Assembly (NCBI RefSeq): GCF_000204055.1
Contig: NW_006768773.1
Coordinates: 1,649,748 to 1,713,747, forward strand
DNA: 64,000 nt
Reading direction: 5' to 3'
From: Melampsora larici-populina 98AG31
Taxonomy: Eukaryota > Basidiomycota > Pucciniomycetes > Pucciniales > Melampsoraceae
Both the position numbers and the translations under genes were made by a program. Numbering within the stretch: position 1 is the stretch's first letter; each line of letters begins with the position of its first letter. Below are positions 10,486 through 22,387 of this stretch, in pieces. The notes beneath the pieces were generated by a model that saw nothing but the letters and a program-made list of their open reading frames with translations, was not told the DNA's origin and made no database searches.

Positions 10486-12121
10486 ATGTCCTTCGATTCA
10501 CAATTTGACTTAGATTTGTACCTTGAACCCTACTATCATCAATCGTGAGTGCTTCTTCTGGCTTCTGTCTAGCTTTCGGTCATCTCGCCGAGCAGGGCGA
10601 TCAAGTTGAAGTGTTCATGTTCCAAGCATTGATATATCTTCTTCTGGCTCGTAGCCTTTCAGCCCTTGACATCCAAAGCGAACATCCAATCTCATTTGCT
10701 TCACAATATGCTCCTTCGCAAGAGAAGTTGATGCCTTCACTATTCGAATCTCTCAACCCAGATCAACCTGGTCAGAACACCGGGGAATATCCCATCCTTG
10801 GTCATCTATTGAGTCCGCAGTCTTGGACAAATTCTTTCAATCTGGTCAACCTCAAACAACCAGATCTCATTGAGAGCTCACTACAACACCCCGGCCTCAC
10901 TTCCCCAAGTCTTGAAGATGAGAATCTTCACTCGCTCACAAACGAAGTGGACGTGGTACTTTCTGCAAATAATCAAGTAGCAAGCTCGCCAATGAAGGGG
11001 AAGCGAAAGAGGTCCGCAAGTAGTGAAAACTTGGAGGTTTTTCAAGGTCTTACAACTTGCGAGACATACAAGATCTTCGAGTGCAAACTCGATCCAAATT
11101 GCTTTCAAAAATTTAACCGTGCTGAACATCTTGCTAGGCACGAAAGGTGTGGTTTCATTTCATCATTCTGTGTTATGTGACTCAATTTTCTGAAAATATA
11201 TTTGATTTGATCTCTTTTAGGAAGCATACAAAAGAAAAACCCTTCAAGTGTCACTGTCCAAAGGCATTCAGTCGTTTAGATAACTGGAGGTAAGAACAAT
11301 TTCAGTACCAATAACGAAGACCTTGAAGACTTTAACTTACTCTGATTTGATGTTCTAGACAACACAAACAGGCTGCTCACAAGCTTACTCCAGTGGCAAA
11401 CGCAGAGCAGGAAAAACTTCTGATGCAAGTTCAGAAAGACTTGCAACGGTTAAACAAGTTGAGAATAGCGACGATCGTTGCTGAAACAAGACCAGTGCAG
11501 ATCCCCACGACAAAAAAAGCGAAAGCTGCTCCAACCCAAGAAAGGAAGCGGGAAACGAAGAAGGCTCCATCGTTAAGCTTATCGCACGAAGCCAGCGGGC
11601 CGTCGAAAGTGCCATTTCAACCACCCGAGCCACCTTGCATAGATCTTCCACAGCTTCACCCTTACACTATAGTACCGGCTTTAGAATCCTATGATTTTTC
11701 AACTTCACCGTGTTCCAGTCATAGTCAAGGCTTCCCAAGCAATGCGACCGATCTGTCGGTATACTCATTTGGTATAGGATCAAGCAACTCAGATTTCACG
11801 CCGCAGGCCACCTATTCCACTCCCCGTGACTTCTCCACAAGTCCTTACTCAACCCCTATGGACTTCAATCGGGTGATCTCTTTCGAAGATATGCTTCATT
11901 CTAGCACGACACCTGTTCCTCAACTTTCCAGTTCTTTACCAGGCATTCATCCTGGACCTTCCTTTTCATCACTGGAACCGTTTTATTTCTATTCTAATCC
12001 TATTGAACCTTTTCCTTATGATCCTTCAACATTTGTACCTTCTCGTTCCTCAGTCCATTTCTCTGATTCTTCTGATGAACCTCTGAGTCTAAGTTATGTA
12101 AATCATTCATCTTCCTTGTAG
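10486..12121 (+). CDS. C2H2 zinc-finger transcription factor
   Basis: Four exons, 10486-10544, 10663-11146, 11221-11289 and 11359-12121, have GT-AG borders and matching phases and give 457 residues... the length follows from 1,375 coding bases including the stop region as modelled. The DNA-binding part lies mid-protein and is split by two introns. Finger 1 is FECKLDPNC...HLARHERKH and finger 2 is PFKCHCPKAFSRLDNWRQH, joined by the classic TKEKPF linker. This is the Msn2/Com2-like two-finger arrangement of fungal stress regulators. A basic stretch (KGKRKR) precedes the fingers and may act as a nuclear signal. The C-terminal part is Ser/Pro/Thr-rich with repeated DFSTSP motifs and probably activates transcription. 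The start at 10486 is chosen because exon 1 splices in frame at GTGAGT. An AATAAA-type signal follows near 12150. Confidence 0.8.
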
Positions 12122-12802
12122 TTATCAGTCCTCTTTTTCTTGTTTATCGCTAATAAAGCTTGTATTCCTGTCTCCTCTGCATTGAAAAGTTATTTTGTCC
12201 TCCAATTTGATGGGATGCCATAAGCTGTCATAAGAACTTCATCATGACTGTTCCTGTTTCACCTGTCTCAGTTGACGTAACACTCATAAGGGCCCAATGA
12301 GAAGCTGTCCTTTTTTCGTTACGATGGCTCTTAGGTGACATATCTCATGGACATGATATTTTCGAACCTTCGCACAATTCAAGAATGATCTTCCACTTCT
12401 GTTTTGATCATGGCTGGCTTTGTTAACCGCCGCATAGTGATCTCGTCCCTATCAGGAGCTGATTGTGTGTCTCTGGGCTTCCAAACAACACAACAACTGA
12501 CGGGCGCATATGTAATATCATTCAGTTCATGTTCAAATGCTCGTCAGTGAATTTCATTCTTTCGTTCATGCACCAAATCATCACTGCTAAATCACTCAAG
12601 TCATGATTTTGAAATCTATCTATATATATAGTAGCAACATTTCTTGATACCCGTTTATTTCCCAGTTGTTTCCTCTACGGTTTTCCCACCACAAAGAACC
12701 CATCAAAAGAAATTCTACTAATAAAAAGCTACAGAGACGATGTAACAAGAAAAAGATAATACCCGAGAAAATGTGATGAGATTAGTTTTAAGAATCAAAG
12801 AC
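12122..12802. other. Intergenic between convergent genes
   Basis: This is the 3' flank of the C2H2 gene and of the GT69 gene, which point at each other. A TATATATATA run lies at about 12620. I see no further gene or repeat. Confidence 0.5.
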
Positions 12803-15234
12803 TTAAACATAATCTCCTGGGTTCCAACCTCCTCTTAGAGTTTGACCGATCTGAAAACTTGTTCGACGTTGTTGTTTAGATGATACTCGACCTAAACATT
12901 TACAGAAATCCACATCAGATCAAGCACGAGAGATTTGGAGAAAAAAAAGGTCAAGAGAATGGAAACCTACCACCAGTGGTTCTCATCTCTTGACAAACAA
13001 ATGCATTAGGTGCTCCTAACCATTCATCAAAATGATATTTACCTCCTGCTTCACGACTAGGTTCAACATCATCACCTGATCCGAATAAATCTAAAGCTAA
13101 TTTAGTATGTGATACACCTGCATACGTTGTGATACAACGTGGATTGACAAGGATACGTGCTGGACTGAAATCCGAATTCGGTACTTCTTTCACTTTCGGT
13201 TTCGATTGATTTGTAACTTGTTCTTTTTTACCATTCGGCCCAGGGGAGGAAGTCACTGTCTTTCTCTTTATAACTTTCTTTCCCTTCTTCTTTTTTTTTG
13301 AATCCTTTTCTTCTTCTTTCTTTGAATCGCTCTTTCCTTCTTCTTTCTTTGATTCCTTCTTTTCTTCTTCTTTCTTTTCATCCTTGATGATCTCATCTCG
13401 TTTTTTCTTTTCTTGTCCTTTCGGTAATGGTTTCCCACCCACCGCCTTTTCTTCTTTATTCGTCACTCCTGTTACCTCTTGTTCGGCTTGTTCCATTTGT
13501 TTCTTCTTTTCTTCTTCTTTTTCTTCTCCTGCTGTTAAATCTCTTCCTGCTCCTACTCCATCTGTTTTATCAAAATCAGCTTGTGGTAAATGTTCATTAT
13601 CAACCAAATCTACGTTTCCTTGTTGTTTTTCTTCTTGAATTATGTCAGTTTTCTTTTCATCTACAATCGGTTTAGTAGGTGTTTCAAGAACATTCTCTTC
13701 TACAGGTATTGATAATCGAGGTGAAATGACTCTAATTAATTCTTCCATTTCTTTCGATACACCTCTAGGTTGACCTGATTTTTCACGTTGTTTGGCTTCT
13801 CTAGCTGTTTCCTTGACTCCTTCTTGAGCTGCCATAAGCCAAATATCACGACAGAAATGCATTTGACTTGAATCCATACAAGGTCCTTCAGACCAAACAG
13901 GAGATTTACCAGCGCCAGCCGCAGTGATATTAAAGACCCCATCAATTGATGATCGATATTTGATTCCAGCGTAATAGGTAGTCGCAGGGTCAACGATATG
14001 AGATCCTGATTCACAACAGAAAACTTGAAAGGGTAAATGTTGATTGTAACGTGATGCACTGGCTGCATCACGAGGTGGAGCTTCGCTGAGAGGCGAAGTA
14101 GATTTGGATCCTCTGAACAGATTTCCGTCTAAATCACGTGTACGCCAGCTGATGATGAGAAAACCGAATTAAAGGAGTGATCAGAAAACCGATGAAAGAT
14201 TTGAATTGATGTAGAATGACTCACCGATCATTGTAAATGAAAAACCCATTATGTTCTTTCCAATCCATACTACAGACCATTGTTGCTTGATTCATAAGAC
14301 TGATCCTTAGAGTCTCTAGTAAGTCATTAGGACAAGTGAAGCCTTTAAGCCAAATCACCCTTGAAAACGTCACTTTTCGTCTTTCATATAATTCAAAGAG
14401 AGGTTCGAGTGCCAAGTTTCGAGTATAAGCTTCTTCTAATGGATAATAAGATGCAGCCGGATCTTCAGTCATAGGAGGTAAACGTCTAATTCTAAAAGGA
14501 ATCCCTAAGATCAACATCACAGCCTCTGCCAGATCACAAAGAAATGGAGTTGAATCTGATGAAGCATAATCTACAATCGAAACAAAGATAGTTTGAGTTC
14601 CGACTTTCTTGGAACTTTGAACAATGGCAGCTAATTGATCTATAAAGAAATGATCAGCTGAATGAACTACTAAAGCAAAAAAATATCTCATTCCAGGTTT
14701 CGAAAGATCAGCATAAGGATCTTCATCATCACTTGCAAACGGTCTAGTAAGTGTTGTACAAGCTGCTGCGGCCCAACCATTAAATGATAATAATTCTTCG
14801 ACTGTTCCTTTGATGACTTGTTCATCTAAATGAATCGTTTCAGGTGCACTTGCAAATGGTAATTGAAACCTTTGCCAAAAATCTTCCATACCAGTTTGAA
14901 TATCTAAATCAAATAAATCTTTACCATCTTCTCTATTGATTCTAGATTGAAGAAATGGATATTTTTGAGGATTTAAAGCGGTTGAAGCAAGTGGTGTGCC
15001 TATGGTGATACGTTCGAATACATTTGCTATAGCTATTTCAGAATGAGCAGAGGTTTTAGTTGACTAGAAAAGAAAGATGAACCAAAAGTTAGTGAGAAGG
15101 TTTTTCCCATGATCGGTCAAGAGTTTCAGTTTTAGATTTACCTTTGAAGGAAAGAAGATAGATTTGATGAACCAGATTGCGATTAGAGAACCGATGATAC
15201 GAAGAGTGAGTCTTTGATTTGAAGTGATAGCCAT
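12803..15234 (-). CDS. GT69 (CMT1/CAP59-type) alpha-1,3-mannosyltransferase-like protein with charged insertion
   Basis: Four exons, 15234-15142, 15063-14225, 14148-12971 and 12891-12803, all GT-AG, give 732 residues. Exon 1 encodes a signal anchor (residues about 8-28, LRIIGSLIAIWFIKSIFF), so this is a type II membrane protein of the secretory pathway. The core matches the Cryptococcus CMT1/CAP59 family (GT69): FFALVVHSADHF, RRKVTFSRVIWLKGF, MDWKEHNGFFIYND, FQVFCCESGSH, and after the insertion ARILVNPRCITTYAGVSH and LALDLFG. Family members are usually well below 600 residues; here about 170 Lys/Glu-rich residues with KKKKKGKK clusters separate the two core parts. The family transfers mannose to cell-surface glycans; the exact acceptor here is unknown. 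An alternative ATG lies 36 bases upstream, at 15270. It is divergently transcribed from the uL16m gene. Confidence 0.85.
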
Positions 15235-15691
15235 GAAGAAATCGATTGAAAACACATTCAAGAAGTTCAAGTGACCAAATCAAATTCACACTGAAACTCA
15301 AAGTGGTGCAACCCTATCACACTCAATTTGACTTCACACCACAACACACTATCGATTTCTTTAATCACACTTCATCACTTCTCTCTTGTGAGCACCTATC
15401 TACCACTTTCAACCCGAGCTATACTTACTCAAACCAACATGAAACACTTCTTTGCAGTTTGATTGGATTATTGTGGATGTACTTCTTGAATCACAAGACT
15501 GGCAATAGCTATCCAAGAGATCCTCATGTTTCACAAGTCAATCACAGGGGGGATCAATGATGATATGTTGTATGTCCGATGAAGAAACACATAAGTGATA
15601 GGTATCAGTGACATCCAACACTGTCAGTCAAATCCCATTTCAGATTCAGCGCTTCAGCTTCAACTTCAACTTGGGTTCTCAACTTTCCAAA
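15235..15691. promoter_or_regulatory. Shared divergent promoter region (GT69 gene / uL16m gene)
   Basis: The 457 bp between the two outward-facing start codons contain no recognisable gene. They must hold the promoters of both genes. No specific factor site is identified. Confidence 0.5.
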
Positions 15692-16503
15692 ATGCTGCAA
15701 ATCTTTCCGGCAGCAATTTCAACTTGCTTTACATCAATCCTCAACACATCTCACAACATCCGACCTTCAATCAACCAAATCGTACGAGGTCAAATCCGAT
15801 GTCGTGGTGATCTAGCACCACGTAAATTTAAATATCGAAAAGCATTTAAAGGTCGATTACCGATACGAACAGGTGGTTCAACTGTAGCAACTACATTAGA
15901 ACATGGAGATTTTGGTCTTAGAGCACTTGAACCATGTAGACTGAGTGCCAAAACACTTCAATCTTGTGAAACGGCTATTAAGAAAGCCATCAAATCGGCT
16001 AAAGGTGCAAAGTGTTATTTGAGAGTGTTTCCTGATTTACCGGTTTGTGTTAAAGGAAATGAGACTAGGATGGGTAAAGGAAAAGGTCCATTTGAATTCT
16101 GGGCTTGTCGGTATGTTTGATTCTTGATTATGATTCATTGAATCTTACATTTTTTTTAGATTGAACCGGAATTGATGTGATGGAATCCACTTTTTTCTAT
16201 CTTTTGATCTTCAGTGTACCTGTTGGTAGAGTTTTGTTTGAAGTGGGAGGAGGTCGGATTCAAAAGGAATTAGCTTTTGCTGCACTTCAACATGCCAAAC
16301 CTCGTTTACCAATCAAAACCGAATTCATCGATCGTGATTCGAAAGCTAGACTTGGAAATCTTTTGATTGAAAAACCTAGGAGTGAACAGAGAACATCTTC
16401 GGCTATGGCTGAAGCATCTAATACTCCATTAGCTGTCATTGGTCGCATGTTGGAGGCTGTTAGAGAAACTAGAACATCATCATCAGCATCATCAGCATCA
16501 TAG
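15692..16503 (+). CDS. MRPL16: Mitochondrial large-subunit ribosomal protein uL16m
   Basis: Two exons, 15692-16110 and 16215-16503, are joined across a GTATGT...TCAG intron in phase 2 and give 235 residues. The L16 core is clear: [34 protein letters not shown], the ARG-rich [15 protein letters not shown] turn and [13 protein letters not shown]. uL16 helps form the peptidyl-transferase and tRNA-contact region. The basic, Ser/Thr-rich N-terminus ([12 protein letters not shown]) suits a mitochondrial targeting peptide, which separates it from the unrelated cytosolic uL16. An in-frame ATG at 15608 would extend the presequence. The last 60 residues beyond the core are Ser/Glu-rich and end in a short SSA repeat. 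Confidence 0.92.
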
Positions 16504-18324
16504 AGGCAGTTTTTGAATTCAAGGACACCAATGATCGAACCCATAATGCCATACCGAATATTCTTGGAATTGATACTACTACCGCCAGACTTCAGAAGTC
16601 AAAAACGAAGACCCAAATCCAATGGTTCGGACGCGCAGCTCAATGAAAGATAGTTAGGACGAGAGTTGTACGAAAGCTCCAATCGACCGACTTACACTCG
16701 AGCCATCATCCTGTTGGTAGACTCTATCATGATCCTCGCAATTTTGTAAAAACTCATTTTGAACTTGGTGTGAAGGCACCTACAATGAAAATTCTACCTA
16801 GATTATGTGGATGCAGAACCGCGTGATTGGTACGATCGTAGCTCAATAGTATACCATCTCGAGCTTATAGTGGCTTGACAATGCCCGGCAAAAAATATTA
16901 CTAATGGTGTTATGCGTGCATCACGTGCTGATATTCCCCTTGGCCAAAGAGAAATGAGTGTGAAAGTGTGACTGTTGGAGGATCCGTAGTGTGACAGAGT
17001 ATAACACTAGAAATGAATTTATGGATCGTTTGTCATTCCAAAATTAATAAAGTGTGTCATACAATCAAACTCAGAGTGATTTTATAAATCTTTTGCCTTT
17101 CCAAAATCCAATAAAGAGCTTAACTTACCCCCCAACTATCATGGGACTGACTCGCCATAAATATCTACATACAGTCAATTCCATAAAACTTGATCAGTCT
17201 TGTCGAAAAAACTCAAGGCTAGAGAAAATTTGAAATGAATTTGTCTCAAGCCATTTCTCATTCAAGAATATACCAAACCTCGATAACACTTGGATCAAAA
17301 TCTACTTTGAACTAAAGCCAATAAGCATTTACTGAACATGCTTGAAAGCCACATATGTTTGACGAGCAATTGGATTTGGAACCCAATGCTTGACCCAAGT
17401 CCTATGCAGGAGTTAGTTAGGTGTTGTGTGGATTTTTTCCAAATGATATCTCAAACCTCATGAGCCAAACTAGCTTCCTCAAATTTGTTCCTTCGCGCCA
17501 GATCATGTAGTTTCCTGTTGAGTAAATACACGATGACCTGTCCCTAATACTTTCATTATCATTCGGTAGGTTCTTGTATATATTATTCTCAGTATCCTAC
17601 TTGGTTAACTTTACATCTCACTTTCCAAAAGACCTTATGTTTTCAATCCATTAAAATTTCATAATCATTTCATAATCAGGTTTTACAAATACATACATAC
17701 CACATCTTCAACCCATTTCACCTGCTATTCTTCTGATTTTGTAAAAGATGTGAAAATTGAAATCCAAAGGTATTGTGCAAGAGCTGTTCACCTTTTTGCT
17801 ACCAGCCTGTCAATCATGCACATCATTTTCAGAGACAATCACTCTAAATACGATACCCCGATTTTCCTCGCTTGACACCACACAGGTCCTCTATGTGCAG
17901 GTCACGCCGCTTTACGAGTCGCTATCACTGGAGATTCCCGTATTGAAAGGGTTTTGAAATCCAACGGCTTCTTCCTCGGAATCAGAATCAGATTCCTTTT
18001 CTCTATCTTTACCTCTTGAAACATTTTTAGTAGGTGAATCCCAATCTGATGGAAAACGACCCAATGAGATTACAATCAATAAGTCAATTGGAACAAATAT
18101 ATCACTATCCTGAAAATGATCAAACCACGTTCTGAGAATGGTTTGGTGCGCGACTCACCTGCGACCCCCTTCAAGCGTATGGTCTCTAATGGAATAACGG
18201 GCCGTTCGATCGGAGCGTTTGAAGAGAACCTCGCATCTTTCTATAATATGCCAAAAACCGAGGGATCATCAGACCTGAACTTGCCCGGATCCCATTGATG
18301 CAATTGAAGATCTTGAATAACTAG
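16504..18324. other. Intergenic, no recognised gene
   Basis: Between the uL16m stop and the end of the next gene I find no supported exon chain. Two degenerate copies of a roughly 40-bp segment (ATTCCAAAATTAATAAAG-like) lie close together at about 17015-17125. A coding-like frame on the minus strand near 18250-18330 may be an extra 3' exon of the following gene. Confidence 0.4.
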
Positions 18325-20062
18325 TCAAAAGTTACTTACTGATTTGAATCGCTTAAAATTTGGTCCCGAATCTTCGCTCATCCTCTGCTTCGCATTCATG
18401 CCCACAGGTTTTCTCATCATCCTCACATAATCCACCTGGAAGGAACATTGAACGCCCGCACCCTCCATATCTTCCTTTGTCCATCGGTCCATTTCCCTTA
18501 TTTCTTCTTCTGCCATATCCACTTCATTCCACCCGATCCGACGACATTCACTAGGAACACTTGTGAGGAGAACTGGTTTGGAGATGCGTAATTTGTTGAA
18601 CTCTCGGTTGGCATCTAGCTCTAGATCAGTCATCTTCTTGCCATGAGTTTTGACGACTAGAAATCTTTCAGTCTTGTCATCCTCCACAGCTTTCCCTTTA
18701 TCTTTTTGCTTTGAAGTGCCAGTAGCCTTTGAGCGTTTTGGGGTAGTGTTGGATTTTGGATCTCGCTTTCGACGTTGACGTGAAGTGGGTTCATCCGAAT
18801 CACTATCAATCTCAATCGGTGAAATTGCACGCGGCTTTTTACGAGAATCACTAGTTGACATTGTGACATTGCCAGTATCAGGCTTATGTTTCCTTTTGTT
18901 AATCTTTTGACGTTCTGCGTCTCCTCGGAGCATTGCTGTAGCTGGTCCTTCGATATTGTTAATATCCTGGATGTCGATTCGACCATTCATTCTAGTACTT
19001 CTTACACTTGTGAATGCGGAGGAACTGGGTTCATCACGCCTTAGACGCGGTCTTTTGTCTGGACGAGGTGGACTTGGCAATGAGCTCTCGGGTTCCAAGT
19101 TGGCATGATCGTCAAAGGTGGGACAGTAGCGATCCATATCAAACTCTTGTCGATCTTGAGCTCGACGTTTGAGTAGTCGTTTTTGAGGTTGCTCTGAAGG
19201 TTGGAGAGAAGGACCGGGCTATTCAGGAAAAGATGATGCTCAGATCTTCTATCTCCACCAAAAGCAAAAACATTGGATTGTTCTATCACACACAGTTTTT
19301 GATGAATAGTCTCCTGTGAGCGGGTTCGATGGAGATCGTCCAGAACCATTCGAAGCGCTAACTTGATATCGATCAGACCTGGTTGTCAATTGTTTCCTAT
19401 CATTCTTAGCCAGGACAATGGCCTACTAAAAAGATGAATATCTTAGTTCTGATCTCAGTCAAAGCTTTCAAAAGACTCACAGCACTGGCCGACAAATCAC
19501 CAGATTCGTTGGCTACATCAATCCTTGCATTCTTTTTCAATTCTTCTAATTCGTTTGGCTCTGGCTCATCGCCAAACATACCGGCATAGTCTCTTAAACG
19601 TTGTTCGGATGTCCTCAAGGCTGCCCTGCGAGGCTGAAAGGAGAAGATAAGCACAGTAGTGATGTAAATAAGTGCTCTCAAACCAATTACATCTTGAAGA
19701 TGGATGGTAAACACTAACTGGTAGTTTCCGCTGGGCAGGCCGGGGTGGTGATTGCGTAGGTAATACCTCATCCGCATCAATTATGGAAGTGGCCCTATCA
19801 GCTCTGGAGGTAGCTGTGGCGATCTTGTTACTAGTGACAGGCTCTGATGGTTCTGGGGAAGATTCATCACTAGTTTGAACTCGAGTTGATTTCTTTACTG
19901 ATGGCTCTGTGTTCAACCAAATAAATCATACTGGATGAGTTGCACTTCAGGTCTTCAAAAGAGGAAGACCATTGACATACGAGTAGTATTCCTGTTGTCT
20001 GAACGGCTCGATGGCGATGAATGAGATGAATGTGAAGGACGTGAAGCATATCTGCTCGTCAT
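18325..20062 (-). CDS. Unidentified basic, Ser/Pro-rich nuclear-type protein
   Basis: Not recognised. My model joins 20062-19981, 19906-19719, 19633-19481, 19422-19294 and 19218-18325, all GT-AG and phase-consistent, giving 481 residues. The N-terminal third is Ser/Pro-rich and probably disordered. The middle has a short helical segment (RLRDYAGMFGDEPEPNELEELKK). The C-terminal half has several basic clusters that look like nuclear signals (RPRLRRD, KRKHKP, RQRRKRD), an acidic IDSDSDE motif, and ends in a better-ordered segment (ELDANREFNKL, GWNEVDMAEEE). A GTAAGT lies 11 codons... close to the stop, so a further 3' exon is possible. The whole suggests a chromatin or RNA-associated protein, but no catalytic domain is visible. 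It shares a 264-bp divergent promoter with SDHC. Confidence 0.55.
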
Positions 20063-20326
20063 GATGAAATGAATCAAGTTCAAGTTTCAATGGTTGATGA
20101 TTTCAAATCATTCAAAGCTTAAGGTCTGTCACAAACAAACATTCTTTAGGTCTTAAGTACCTGGAGTGCTCTTTAAGTACTTAGTCTAGGTTGAGCTTAC
20201 CGTTCATGTTCCGAATCCGAGCCTTCACGAAAATCGAATGAACGTCATTGGTTGGCTATTTCGACTTCAATTCATATTTACCAATCTCTTTGATTCAACA
20301 ACCTTCAAGACCACTAACCCATCCAA
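20063..20326. promoter_or_regulatory. Shared divergent promoter (basic protein gene / SDHC)
   Basis: Only 264 bp separate the two outward-facing start codons. The segment carries a near-duplicate (TCTTAAGTACCTGGAG / TCTTTAAGTACTTAG) around 20150-20185 that could be a paired binding site. Confidence 0.45.
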
Positions 20327-21418
20327 ATGGCGGCCAGAGCACCCTTAAGTTTGCTTCATGGTAAGCTTGAAACTATAAACATCTCAACCCAACAGCGACT
20401 TCTTGCTGACCAATTTCATTTGGGTTGACCGTATCAGCTGGTAATAGCAGTAGACTTTTTCTTGCCCGATCACAACCCTCTCTCCTCCAAATCGCTGCCT
20501 CGCGTCATCAACAACAAAGGTTCATGGGATTCTATCTCGATCTTTTTCGAAAATGGAATCAAACTCATACTTCACGTAACTCGCCACAGGTCTTCTAGTT
20601 CGAAAGTTTCACAGATTTCGGATCAAGATGCTATGAACTTACTCAACCAACAAAGAAAATTGAGGCCTACCTCACCACATTTTACTATTTATGAGCCTCA
20701 GGTAAGCGCTCATAGTGTAATCTCACATAAGCAACCGAATCAGCATCCAATTCCAGTGGTCTTTACTGAAGAAATCTTGATGTCTATTCTAGCTTACTTG
20801 GTTATCGAGTATTGCTAACCGAGTCAGCGGCTCAGCATTATCAGTAGGTAAGTGGCTCTAATTTCAATCAGACCTAATCATTTATTCTAAATGTGATGCT
20901 GAAGTTGAATCGTACCAGGATTGTACGTTTTCGCGTTAAGCTACATGGGCTTACCCGCTGCCGGAATCCCTATGGATTCAGAGACTCTAGTCCAATTAGC
21001 AGCATCTGCTCCCGAATGGTCCAAAGTAAGCGGATCCCTCTTTGGTGAACAAAGGATGTATACTCATACGTGATGATTGGTTGAATTCTGTAGGTTAGTG
21101 CCAAGGCTTTAGTGGCTTTGCCTTTCACTTTTCACACATTTAACAGCTGTCGACATTTAGCATGGGATATGGGATATTGTGAGTGATTTCCTTTTTTAAT
21201 CTCGTCATCAATACGTAATCAACATTGCTCATGTTCTTGCATTCTTACCCAGTCATGGAGCTCAAGTCCAGTTACGCGGCTGGTAAGCTTTTGATCTGAT
21301 CGATCGTCACATAATTTTCAAATGACACATCTAGCCATCGCTAATATGTTATGATTGGATAGGTTATGCTGTCATGGGAGCAACAGCGGTTTCAACTGTG
21401 GGCCTGGCGTTGATATAG
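20327..21418 (+). CDS. SDH3: Succinate dehydrogenase cytochrome b560 subunit (SDHC/Sdh3)
   Basis: This membrane subunit of respiratory complex II anchors the flavoprotein/iron-sulfur heads, binds heme b and forms part of the ubiquinone site in the inner mitochondrial membrane. Eight exons, 20327-20360, 20438-20519, 20590-20701, 20793-20847, 20919-21025, 21094-21178, 21253-21282 and 21363-21418, are phase-consistent and give 186 residues, normal for the family. After a basic presequence come LLNQQRKLRPTSPHFTIYEPQ, LTWLSSIANRVSG, GLYVFALSYM and the signature HTFNSCRHLAWDMGY with the heme-ligand histidine, then a last membrane helix (AVMGATAVSTVGLALI). Exon 7 is only 30 nt. SDHC is one of the subunits in which resistance to SDHI fungicides arises in other fungi. 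Confidence 0.95.
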
Positions 21419-22086
21419 GTTATCCCATAGGACCACCCCATTCGATGTATGATATGTGACCATTATTATTGAAGATAAGACTTTCTCTGGGTGGTTGGTT
21501 TGAAGTCTTTTTCATCTTTTCAGCATACAACACGATAAAAATCACATCAATGTGTTTATCTGATAGAGGGTTGTCAGGTTGGGTGGATGGGGAGTCCCAT
21601 GTAGTTTTTCTCAACCACTTTCGCATCTGCTACTATTCAACAGTGCCCATAGTGGCTGAGCCCTATTACTGAATATAGCAATGGGGCTTTCATCTCCCCT
21701 TGCCGTGTCAGCCCCTACTGCTGTTGTGTTCATATTGGTATAAACCCCCAAACCTATCAACTTGCCTGAACCTAACCAAGGCCCTCTCTCTTGCTCACGA
21801 GTAGTCACAGATTGAAGCCTGTTTGTTGCCCAAGATCAGCAATACGTTGAATCATTCTTTCTTGATCATCCAACTTGTGAAACTTCCACACTTCTTCAAA
21901 CTTTGATTCCAAGTCAAGCTGTAAGAGTTGGCCGGGCTTCATACAGGCGCTTGTGCATCTTCTGGTGCACATTCTCTCCATCAAACTCATCTGGAAGAGT
22001 TGTTAGAGATTGGAGCTATACAAGGTGCTAAAAAATTGACTCACTGGTAAAACAACAGGATGAGACATTTAAAACTGGGCAACATA
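21419..22086. other. 3' flank of SDHC grading into repeat-rich DNA
   Basis: No supported gene. The sequence becomes CpG-poor and repeat-like from about 21.7 kb on and leads directly into the first copy of a MITE. Confidence 0.45.
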
Positions 22087-22387
22087 CACTGTGTCTGTAA
22101 CCTTGTAGCAAGTTGATGTGCACACACCAAAGACTTTTGATACATACTTGAAAGATCCTTTAAAGAGGTCTCCAGGATAGGCACATCTTCCCTTTGTCAA
22201 CTGGGATGTTGACCCACAGTTGACCCCAAATGCTGACAAAGGATCCCACAAATCCTTTAGTCAAATGATCATTCACAAAGGGTACTCAACACCAATCTCA
22301 GTCTAAAGCATACCAAAAGATTTTCTGATTTTTTTCAAAACTCTCCGTGTGTGGATGTTGACATGCTAAGATGATACCAACATGGTG
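22087..22387. mobile_element. MITE family 1, copy 1 (CpG-decayed)
   Basis: This roughly 300-bp unit is a close relative of 52082-52382. Both copies have imperfect terminal inverted repeats of about 41 bp; in this copy the left end reads CACTGTGTCTGTAACC and the right end is its approximate complement (GATACCAACATGGTG). No coding capacity is present, so it is a non-autonomous DNA element. Many positions that are CG in copy 2 are TG or CA here. No clear target duplication is visible. Confidence 0.7.
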
